This document shows, one piece after another, positions 30,906 through 39,949 of a stretch of DNA of 64,000 nucleotides. The stretch comes from Craterostigma plantagineum (taxonomy: Eukaryota > Streptophyta > Magnoliopsida > Lamiales > Linderniaceae). The translations under genes and the position numbers were made by a program. The first letter of the stretch is position 1, and each line of letters begins with the position of its first letter. The DNA lies in contig JAPQWV010000482.1 in NCBI GenBank assembly GCA_027422505.1, positions 124,001-188,000 of the forward strand, in the 5' to 3' direction. Under the pieces are notes generated by a model. That model saw nothing but the letters and a program-made list of their open reading frames with translations. It had not been told where the DNA came from and searched no databases.

Positions 30906-31189
30906 GTGTTCAATCTTCAGTTCAGCGCGGGATATCTTTGTTGGGCATATTGGAGATCTCGATTCCTAGCAAACTCCCCCTACAAGGGATATCTCCTCTT
31001 CTTGCGGAGGCATTGATGGCTCGGCTAGGACTCACTTGTTAAGATTCTCCAATCTTCTTCTTCTTGGCGCCAGATTTGTCGTCTTCGAATGGAAGTTGTC
31101 TAGTTCGGCCTCGAAGATGACTCGTCTGGCTCCAGAAGAAGGTAGGCGTGGGGCGTAAAAAGTGTGCCAAGGCCCTATTGAAATGTGAC

Positions 31190-32780
31190 TTTCAAGAGTA
31201 GGGAGCCCGGTCTTCAGAGTGGTCAGCGCAGTAGTGGCGGAATGTGGTGGAAGAGATGTGCCATGGCTCCTTCGAGTGTTCCCTTATGAACATAATAGCC
31301 TGACACATAAGAATGTGCGCGGAGGTAGTGGAAGCCTCCGGCGGGGCGTAGTTGGTGAAGGTGGTGGAGTAGGTGTTGTGAGAGGTGGCATAGGTGGTGT
31401 GAGCGGAGGTGGATGATGGTTGCTGCTGAAGCTGCTGTACGATCTTCAACTCATTTCTTCTCCTTTGCTCCCCCTTGAGATGATCTCCGTCTTCGGGATC
31501 GTCACGTCGTCCGTGGGATGAGTCTGCCTCTGGTGTTGATGGTGGTGATGATGGTGTAATGTGGTGTTGAGTGAGGCAATCAAGTGGGATTCTTAGGAGT
31601 AGCAGCAATTGGTGTTCCTCCGGGTTCTGTTTTGAACACTGGAGAGACGGAGCAGCATGTGGTGGCGTAGGCGGAGGCGTGGTGGAGTGGTGTCGGTGAT
31701 GGGACCTTTTCCTTCATAGATCCTCGTTGAGCGCGGCATGGAATATGTAAGTTCCTCGCTGATTGCTATGAGTCGGGGCTCCATCACGAACGGGGTAACT
31801 AACCAGACGGTGGTCACAAAGACGCTCCGTCATCACAACATCGATCCGATGTGCCGCCTGTATGCACAGGACACAAAGAACCGGAGAGCCACAAAGGCTT
31901 TCCGTTCGCACGGACGATGAGACAAGCTCGTATCCGTGGCCCATCGACAGTTGTGGTGAGGGTGGCTGTCGTGGGTCTTCCGCTCTCAGTCACAAGGACG
32001 TGGAAAATTTCCGTGGGTGAGGACACTAGACTCTATGTGAGTGGAAGAGGTGCAGTGAGAGGCGGGGCACTGCATGTTCAACATCAACCGTCTCCAAGTG
32101 GGGCGGTGATGGCTATCGTGGTTCCTCTTGTGCGAATGAAACAGCTATCTGCGAAAGGATAGCTGAGTGGTTGGGAGGGGTTAATTGCGCGGTTGGACCA
32201 GATGCCGCGACTTCTACTCGGGAAACGAACGAGTCGTCTCCTGTACCTAAGGGCGAGGTCCGGGTTGTGGTGAGATATGACAGAGGAGTGCGATCATGTC
32301 GTCGTTGGTTCGCAACTCCTGCAAGCGACTTACTTCATCCTCCCGAGATCGTTGATTGGATCTTTGCGTGGAGGAGGATGTCGCGCGACCTATACCTAGA
32401 CTAGAGAGGCTAGGGTCGGCTCGTTCCTGGGTTAGGATCATGGGGGTTTCACTGATCCATGGGAACTATGGTGGCGTGGCGTGATCGCGTTGAAAGGCGA
32501 CCACGAGTAATGTCGACGAGGGTGGCCCAAAACTGTTGATCAGACACTTCTGAGACTCGTCAGGTGGTGGTGGTGGTGAGGGCGTAAAGAGGATCACGGT
32601 GGCTTTGGACGTCTCCATGTAGCGCACCATGGTGGAATGAATGGCAGTGGGTGGACGGTGGAGTCTGGTACAAGAGATCCACATCGCCTAAGCATCAAGA
32701 TTGGATGGCGCGCCCACTGATGGTTGGTTGATCTCTTGTCAACCCTTCTTTGTAGGTCCAGGTTCTGCACGCATTTGTAC
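31190..32780 (-). pseudogene. Element E aORF remnant, middle region only
   Basis: Minus-strand translations in changing frames match the Pro/Ser/Thr-rich middle of the other aORFs: ESGRPTTATLTTTVD (compare DSGRPSTANITTIVS in B), PVHTGGTSDRCCDDG (compare PVQTGG), and SSHGRRDDPEDGDHLKGEQR (compare SSHSRRRHDDPDDQDPHEGE in A and C). The N-terminal domain (GHPLRHAL, YLQQFW) is not found and the C-terminal domain is missing between 31190 and 30905. Many stops and frame changes are present. It is a decayed fragment, useful mainly because it shows the aORF in a fifth copy. Confidence 0.65.
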
Positions 32781-32786
32781 ATAAGC

Positions 32787-32990
32787 CATGATGGTTGCTC
32801 GCTTCTCTTACATCCCTTCATGCACGTGGAGCAATCCGTGTAACGTGCATGATGGGGTTGGTTGCTCGCAGTGCATACCGGTCATGAATGTGGAGCAACC
32901 CTTGTACCATTCATGCTGGGAGGTGGTTACTCACGTCGTGTACCAGTCATGTATGTGGAGCAACCCGGGTACCATACATGCTGGGTGTGT
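32787..32990 (-). repeat. Three tandem hairpin units resembling the protease active-site segment
   Basis: CATG unit starts at 32787, 32848, 32912 and 32977 give a period of 61-65 bp. Inside are three inverted repeats: 32819-32827 with 32843-32851, 32883-32890 with 32908-32915, and 32948-32955 with 32973-32980. The arms differ between units, but each pair stays complementary. On the minus strand each unit reads like the segment coding HVWYLDSGCSTHMTG: the third has CATGTATGGTACC and GGTTGCTCCACATACATGAC, with six bases around the catalytic Asp missing. Confidence 0.8.
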
Positions 32991-33039
32991 GAAATTGGCA
33001 TTTGGAAATTTCGCTCCGAAAAGTTTGCGGGTGACCTAA

Positions 33040-33847
33040 ACTTTTACTATAATGTGCCAATTACCGTCCTAGGTCGATTGTTGGGTACGGTGATCGTTGC
33101 CGCGTTTTGGATTTGCCTTCAAAATTTTACAAAAACGTCGTCTATACCGAAAATTTTGGCCCAGAAAAATTTATTTCGGAAAATTTTCAAAAGTGTAAAA
33201 TAGACAAAGTCCAATGGCCTTAGAAATTTTTCTCTATCCAATGATATAAATTTTCCATTGGTAGAAAAAAAAATTTCCAACCCTTATTTAATCCGAGGGG
33301 TGGGCCAGAAATTTTGGTGAAGAAAAAAAAAACGCTTAAGTGTATTTTTAAAGAGTGATTTTTGCAAGATTTGAAGCTAAAAGGTGTGCTTGGATCAAGT
33401 TTAAAGGTTGGGTGCAAATTTCTCGGGGGGTGCGAAACATGATGTGTGAGAATGTGCGAAAAATGTTGTCCCGAGAAATTTCGTTGTGAGAGTGAGTCGC
33501 GAAAATAAGGAAATTTCGCATTCAGAGGAAATTTTCGCATGTACTGTAAAAGTTTCGCATATCAAGAAGATTGCGCATTCAGAGTAAAATTTTGCATGTA
33601 TAAAAATTTTCGCAAGTTATAGCACATAGACATGTTGTGAGAAATTTTCGCAGATTGAGTAAAGTTTCGCAAGTATGGAAAATTTTCACAAGTTAAGAAA
33701 TCTCGCAAGTTGTCCAAATTTTTCGCATGTATTCCAAAAATTTCGCGGCGAAAATTTGTTCTAAAAAACGGTATTAAATTTTCGCAGGTAGAAAGAGTTT
33801 TCAAGTTAGCAAAAATTTCGGAAGTTTTGAATTTTCTCAAGTTGGAG
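33040..33847 (-). other. Element E spacer, CGAAA-rich
   Basis: The minus strand is dense in TGCGAAAATTT, GCGAAATTT and CATGTCTATGTGCTATAAC words, the same vocabulary as 8600-9600 in element B. No gene is supported; frames here are repeat-derived. Confidence 0.65.
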
Positions 33848-34138
33848 AGTGTTTGGTCATACTTTTGGACATCGCTATGTAGGTGTGTACATATATGTTA
33901 TAATGGTCGAGTCGAGCTTCGAAGTTTGATAATTGAATGTTGTGGGTGAACAATTCCCTTTTGAAGGTAATGTTATATTACTATGAGTTTGCGGGTCCAT
34001 TGATTGGTGAGTGGGTTTGAGGAGTCGAGTACAGGAGTTATCGACGATTTTCAAACAGAACTCTTGCATTTTATTTCTGAAAGTCGTATTTTAATAGTCT
34101 TAGAGTCATAGAGTAGTGTAGTGGCGTGGGGCGCCACA
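33848..34138 (+). repeat. Element D 3' LTR, truncated to its last 291 bp
   Basis: Matches 29789-30079 with about six differences by eye and ends GGCGCCACA before the ATCTG duplication. Confidence 0.88.
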
Positions 34139-35930
34139 ATCTGACTATAAAATATGTCTCCTACGTCGAAGGCCTCCGCCACAACTTGTTCAGCATATGC
34201 CAGTTCTGTGACAAAGGATTCCAGGCGGTCTTTCATGCTGACCGGTGCAGAATTTTGGATGGTCTGGACACAGAACTCCTTCAAGGACTTCGAAAATCAA
34301 ATCTATACACGATAAACCTGACATCCGTGCGGCCCTCGACAGCTGTATGCCTCATCTCTCATACTGTTTTACAGAGGAACAACTTATGGCATCAACGAAT
34401 GTCTCATCTGAATATGAAAGCTCTCCAACGTCTTTCTACGAAAAAGTTGGTCCACGGTCTTACAACTATACTACTACAAAGGGAGCATCAATGTTCGGCA
34501 TGTCAATTAGGAAAAATGAAGCGAGCGTCTCATCATGTAAAGCAAATTGCGTCTACTTCTCACCCATTAGAGCTAATCCACGTGGACCTCTGTGGGCCAA
34601 TGCAGACACAGAGTATCAATGGACGCAAGTATGTGCTAGTTATCGTCGATGACTACTCTCGCTACACTTGGACAAAGTTCCTCTGAACCAAAGATGAGAC
34701 CGGTGACTTGATTATCAACTTTGTGAACACAACTCAAAATCTGCTGCAACAGACTATTCAGGTTATTCGAACAGACAACGGCACTGATCTAGAACAATCA
34801 CCTCAGTGAGTTTTATCAGAAACTTGGAATAAGTCAACAATTTTCAGCCGCCAAGACTCATCAACAGAATGGGGTAGTCGAACGAAAGAACAGAGCTCTA
34901 GTGGAAGCCGCGCGTAGGATGCTCATCCACTCTGGTCTTCCACATTTTCTCTGGGCGGAAGCAGTAAATACCGCCTATTTCACTCAAAACAGGACGGTGG
35001 TTCACAAGCGCTTTGACAAGACTCCGTACGAAATTATCAACAAATGAGTACCCAACATTTCATTCTTTAAAGTCTTCGGGTGCAAGTGCTTTGTGGCGAA
35101 CGACCGAGAGCAACGTGCTAAGTTCGACCCTAAAGCATTCGAAGCAACCTTCGTCGGGTATTCTTCAACATCCAAAGCGTACCGAGTATACATCAAGTCC
35201 AACCGCACAATTAAGGAAAGCTATAACGTCACTTTTCACGAAGTGAACGAGATGGCTTCTGGTCACTTCAGTCCAGGACCCCTGCCTAACCAGATGGCTC
35301 CTACACACCTCAGTTCAGGACCCGTACCTAACCAGATAGCTTCTGAATATAACAGTTCAGAACCTGTTTTCACTGCTGTGTTGGCACAAAACCAACATAA
35401 GATGGCAACAACTCCGAATTCAACGTCAGAAGAAACAATAAGACTTGCATTAGATGATTTGGACTCTCTCTTCGAGCCAGTATATCAGTGACACACAGCT
35501 ACACCTACAGTGGATTCTCCACCCGACGAGATCGACGTACCAAGTTCTTCTCACGTCCCTACCTCACCCGATTCAGAATTGCCACAGAATAACGAAGAAC
35601 CTACAGTGGTTATTGAGGAAGAATCATCAGAGACGATCGAGTGCAGAATTGGAACTTCCTCAAACAATTGATCAATCGGAGAATATAGGAAATCTAGACC
35701 CACAGATGGCTGATGCATCGATTTCAGCCTTGCCTCATGAGCGCAAGTGGACTAGCAGTCACCCGGTTGATCAGATAATTGGCGATCCTTCGGATGGAAT
35801 GAGGACACGTCGTCAACACAGTCTCTTCAGCTGCTTCTTAAGTAAAAATGAGCCTAGCAAGGTAGTAGACGCACTTCAAGACCCGGATTGGGTAATAGCG
35901 ATGCATGATGAAATTCAGCAATTCGATTTT
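34139..35930 (+). pseudogene. Element C pol remainder: protease end, integrase, start of RT
   Basis: Resumes C Pol after D with TIKYVSYVEGLRHNLFSICQ, then the integrase zinc region (LWHQRMSHLN to CSACQLGKMK). The first catalytic block reads LELIHVDLCGPM. A TGA at 34684-34686 replaces an Arg in FLRTKDE. The second block RTDNGTD is followed by a lesion that shifts frame, and further lesions fall before 35093. The acidic linker carries a repeated HLSSGPVPNQ-type segment at 35265-35350 and a TGA near 35490. RT begins (DPDWVIAMHDEIQQF) and is cut off near 35930, where the aORF starts abruptly. RT core and RNase H are absent. It cannot encode a working Pol. Confidence 0.88.
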
Positions 35931-38900
35931 CACAGACCATAATTTGTACCTGAAGGTCCAGGATACAAATTTTCGACTCGATCTGACCACCTTTCGATGT
36001 CCAGATGATATCATCATATCAATTCTGCAAGGCCACCCCATCTGGCATGCATTGACAGTCACCACATCGGTGCCAATGGTCTATCTCCAGCAATCATGGG
36101 GATGTATACAATGAGCAGTGGATAAGGGAGCATTCTCCTTCTCAACCATCATTGGAACGCGGCACGTACATATGGACAAGAACCAGTTCGGGATGATTCT
36201 GGACTTGCCATACAGCGCAAACTATGACTCGCTCCCATCAGACGCAAAAATGGTGCATGATTTCATGCAGATGGGATATCAACCGCAGCTCACCATGCTA
36301 GCTCAGGTTCAGAGCAGCGGTATCCCTCATCCGTGGAAGACACTGTTCGGGATTGTGAACAAGTGCCTATCGCCCAAGCATGCCGGCTTCGACAAGAACA
36401 ATGGCAACATACTACGGATCTTTGACGGACTCGCTCCAGAAATTACGACTTCACGCAGCGGATCTGGAATGATCTCGCAGACCAGACTAGGCAATAGGAG
36501 AATCGAAGATCGAAGAATGTGCCCTACGCTCGATGGTTTAATGTCATCATCCGCCAATATATGGAGATGCACGAGCAGAACATTCCTCGCCTGCCTCCGG
36601 GAGGAAATTATCAACCACCCAAGCTTAATTTCTTTCACAAACCACGGCTCACGGACTTGTACCAACCGTCGATGCCGATTCCTTTTGAGCTTCTACGTCT
36701 CTCTGACCCCAGAGGAGACGTATACCGTATGTACTGCCGGGAGAATCACCTCACCGAGGAGATGGTTCGAGGGCCCCCAACAGATTTTGGAGTTAGCCCT
36801 CCCCAGCCACAACAACACCAAAGCCCTGAGGCCATGATAATTGATGAAGTGGCCCAGGAGCTAGAGCAAGAGCCACCAACTCAGGACGAACATATTCCTT
36901 ATGTAGATGCCACTTTGATCGATGTTGTGGCTGCTGAGTTGGAACAAGAGGCTCCAACAGAAACATTTCAAGTGGAAGTGGAAGTGCCCGTACATGTAGG
37001 CTTGCTTGAAGAGCCTATCGAGGAGGCTCCTCTACAAGAAGCACAGCCTGAGGTTGAAATGGGGCAAAGCTCGCTTCCACGGGTGACGGATCAGGCTCTT
37101 GAGGACATAGATCGTGACCTGACTCCTCACACAGCTACTCCATCCGACACGGAGTCAGATGAGGAGATTAGCCTGATAAGACGGACTCCCAGACGACTCA
37201 GTATACAAATGGAGTCCCTCTTCTCTGCCGTCACCACCGCACCAGATACCATGCTGACCACTTCTACAAGTGTTGTCGGCACTTCTTCGCTCAATCTTGA
37301 GCCGCAACCAAATCTATCGGTGTCTGGTCCACAGTCCGAAACCGAGCCTGCCATAACACCCATAGAGGAGAATCTTCAAGATTCGACTCGAGGATTGGGT
37401 GGAAGTCTCATACAGTCACAACCTCAAGTGACTGTGAGCCAACCTGAGGAGCCGGTGTCTGCTCAAGGGTTGATAACAGGCGACATCAGTCGTCCTGGAG
37501 CATCCAAGGAGGCGTCCGCACCGTTTGTGATGAACGAGCAATTCCAAGCCACTCTCTCTGCTGCTGTTCAGTCGCTTGATGACAAAATAATGGAGAGAGT
37601 TCTTACTGCCATAGAGACATCCTCCAGAGACACCGGGAAAGCACCTGTCTCCGAAGGCACCTCGTCACAGCACAACCTCACCCCTCCACAACCCACACCC
37701 ACCGACCCTTTAGCCACTTCATCCATCCTCATCAATCCATACACCATACCCACAACCGAGCTCCATGACATCCTACTCGCCCGCCTGATCGGCCTTTCCA
37801 TCTTGTCGCCTCAAGAAGAGTCTCTTTATAGGCGATTGGTGGATCATCCTGAGCCACCTATTGAAACTTGCCGAGGCCAAAGCTCCCACTCAAGACGCAG
37901 ACATGACGATCCTGACAATCAGGACCCTCATGAGGGGGAGAAGAGGCCACGGACATCTACGAGTGGCCAAGGACAAGGCTAGGGCGCAACGCAAACAAGC
38001 GCTGTAGCACGTGAAACCCAAACCCACACCCAAACTACCCACACCACGCACCGCACCACCACTCTAACCCATATCGACCCACCAACCTTTCACCTAAGGA
38101 CGCCTCCGCCCACACCACCGATTCTGACAAGCCCCTTGCTTCCGGAAGAAGAAGCAAGTGTCGCGATGCTCGTAGCCCTAGCAGCTACCCAAGCTACTCC
38201 CTCGGTCGCCCAAGACCAGCCGGGACCATCAGGACATGGCGTCAATCCACACGAGGTTCTAGACAAATACATCTTCGAAGGACAGTGGATGACCCATTCC
38301 ATGCCCGAGGAGCATCAAAGACAATGGCTTCAAGACGTTCGGCACTTCCTGCAACAAGCCTCCGTAGACCTCGTAATCTTAGAAGACGACGAACTTCAAG
38401 AAGGAGAAGACTACCAGCGAGATATCCCAAGGCTACCAGAGTTGATCGCACAACGAGCGGGTTCCTCCACAAGACAAATGCAAGGATCCGTTCGGATCGA
38501 CACGCCGTGGGAGAATATCCGAATAGAGATACCCTTTCTTGAAGAAGTCCGTGAAAACATTTGGAGGTCACCGGACAGGGTCAAGAAGCCGAATGAGTTC
38601 GAGCTAAGAGGGATCTCTCACTGGGATCAGCAGAAGATGATGACATACCTCTGGATGTTGACCCAACTAGGACCTGACGTAAGGCTGGGGATGACTAAAT
38701 GACAAGTCAAGAGTCACTATAAGAGTCCCTCCGAGATTCGCCAGCTTCTCAGCGTCTACTGTGCTAAAGTTGGACTTCCAACCCCAACATACGTTATTGA
38801 GCGAGTGGATAGAACCCGAGAGGAACTAAGAGAGAGCGACCTTCCGTATCTCCCTGCCGATGAGGTATACAACCTCTATCAGCTGTACGTGGAGAAGTAC

Positions 38901-39345
38901 AAAGGTCCCCAAGGCTTCGTCAAGAAAGAAGGCCTCGAAGGGCTCTACCGGTTCACGATGCCTCAAGTCAAATACTTTGCAGCGCATGACCTTCAGATGG
39001 CTCTGGAGAGCAACATGAAGAAGGTCAACATGGCCGAACCGCTCAACAAATGACCTGAGATCGAAGGGCTTCCAAGCAATCATGTGCACATCAGCTCAGT
39101 CCTAGGCATCACCTACCACAATCCAATAGCTAAGAAGAATAGGTTGATGCTGAAGACTGAGATTCATAAGTATTGCGATGGGACGCTCAAGGTCATCATG
39201 ACGAATATCGAGCAGAGGTTGGAAGAAATCAACAGTGATACAATGCTGAGAATCCATAGGCTCGTGAGTGCCTGAAGCTCTGGGAAACTCTCAGGAACTT
39301 CGAGTATACGCTGGGCTTGCGCAGATCATACTATGCCCAACGAGG
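35931..39345 (+). pseudogene. Element C aORF, disrupted
   Basis: Begins inside the conserved N-terminal domain (DHNLYLKVQDTNFRLDLTTF, ILQGHPIWHAL, MVYLQQSWGCIQ). A TGA lies at 36112-36114 and the frame changes near 36440. A long open stretch to 37982 then covers PYARWFNVII, the Glu/Pro/Ser-rich middle, KAPVSEGTSS and SSHSRRRHDDPDNQDPHEGE. TAG at 37980-37982 stands where A has TCG, TGA at 38700-38702 where A has GGA, and TGA at 39051-39053 is shared with A. A deletion of about 45 bases near 39265 removes a segment still present in A. Blocks DKYIFEGQWMTHSM, PWENIRIEIPF, RGISHWDQQK and FAAHDLQMALESNMKK define the C-terminal domain. Because of the upstream deletion it now lies directly after the RT start, in a different frame. 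Confidence 0.82.
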
Positions 39346-39374
39346 ACAAACAGCGCGGAGACGCAATCAAGCAC

Positions 39375-39386
39375 AAAGGGGGTGAT
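39375..39386 (+). other. Polypurine tract of element C
   Basis: AAAGGGGGTGAT, slightly changed from the family pattern, directly precedes the 3' LTR. Confidence 0.75.
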
Positions 39387-39734
39387 TGTAGAGTATCAAT
39401 TTTAATTGTGCTTGATTTTATTAGTTGTCCTTGTATTTTGGGGCTTTTCTTATATTTGTCCTTAGTTTAGGACTAGTTTGATATTTATACCAAGTTTGTT
39501 TAGTATAAATACATGTAAACAAATTGTACTGAATAGAGAAAGTTCTGAAAATTGATCCGAAAGGCTTGCAATTCAATTTCTAGAGAGAGAAACAATAGTA
39601 ACTTTTTCACTCTACTCGAATTCTCTCTCTTGTTCTTCATTTGAGTTTTTCGATCGAATTTGAATGTCGACCATTATCATCGAATTACTTAGAATTCATG
39701 CCTCGGATCATTGAGTTGTTAGTAGGACCTAACA
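39387..39734 (+). repeat. Element C 3' LTR
   Basis: 348 bp, from TGTAGAG to GGACCTAACA, TATAAATA at 39504-39511, followed by the TATAG duplication (39735-39739). It has about 17 substitutions against the 5' LTR. Confidence 0.93.
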
Positions 39735-39739
39735 TATAG

Positions 39740-39949
39740 TCTTCTGTCTCCTGTCACGGCCTGATGCACTGGGTGTCACGGCCGTGACACATGACTGTTT
39801 CTGTCGTTTTTGCTCCTTTTTGCCTCATTTTCGCTCATTTTCGCCCGAAAGTCGTCCTATGCTCCTTCAATATCAAAATAAGTGTAAATCGGGCGAATAA
39901 ACGCATAAAATGGTTGCTAGAGCTCTATTATAACCCAATTAGATACTAC
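39740..39949. other. Continuation of the older repeat on the right of element C
   Basis: Joins to 22922 across the C insertion. It contains the third TCACGGCC unit (half site 39752-39761, 18-base palindrome 39773-39790). No gene is seen. Confidence 0.55.

Larger units (their letters stand above)
30554..33847 (-). mobile_element. Element E: minus-strand family 2 copia fragment (spacer, aORF remnant, 3' LTR) inside D
   Basis: Read on the minus strand it has a CGAAA-rich spacer (33847-33040), a triple repeat resembling the protease active site (32990-32787), a degenerate aORF (about 32780-31190), a polypurine tract (30905-30894) and a 3' LTR (30893-30554). The LTR begins TGTTAGGAAATATTTTG, like elements B and G. 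Gag, pol and the 5' LTR are absent. One border at 33847 abuts the truncated 3' LTR of D, so one deletion probably removed the E 5' part together with most of D. Confidence 0.75.
27562..34138 (+). mobile_element. Element D: Ty3/gypsy-like retrotransposon, mostly deleted, nested in C and hosting E
   Basis: It starts TGTGATACCC and ends GGGGCGCCACA, flanked by ATCTG on both sides. The 5' LTR is 2,518 bp, and only the last 291 bp of the 3' LTR remain. Between them lie a primer site, about 300 bp of gag, then the minus-strand fragment E. All of pol and most of the 3' LTR are gone. The long LTR with a primer site shortly after, and a Gag segment of the type LPTFEEAVDPTAADDW, point to the gypsy superfamily; the exact clade is not assignable. 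The two copies of the LTR end differ at about six of 291 positions by eye. Confidence 0.85.
22923..39734 (+). mobile_element. Element C: family 1 SIRE-type copia element with nested element D and an internal deletion
   Basis: Bounded by LTRs of 346 and 348 bp that differ at about 17 positions plus two indels by eye (about 95% identity), and by a perfect TATAG duplication. Gag is followed by protease, which is split by element D at 27562-34138. Integrase continues after D. The Pol reading then stops in the first RT block near 35920 and the sequence jumps straight to the aORF, so nearly all of RT, all of RNase H and the spacer are missing. Removing D leaves about 10.2 kb. Lower LTR identity than B or G makes it an older insertion, consistent with hosting D. 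Confidence 0.93.

Noticed and set aside
32787..32990. A microRNA precursor in the hairpin array
   Set aside because: Arms of only 8-9 bp with 15-17 base loops are too short for a plant miRNA precursor.
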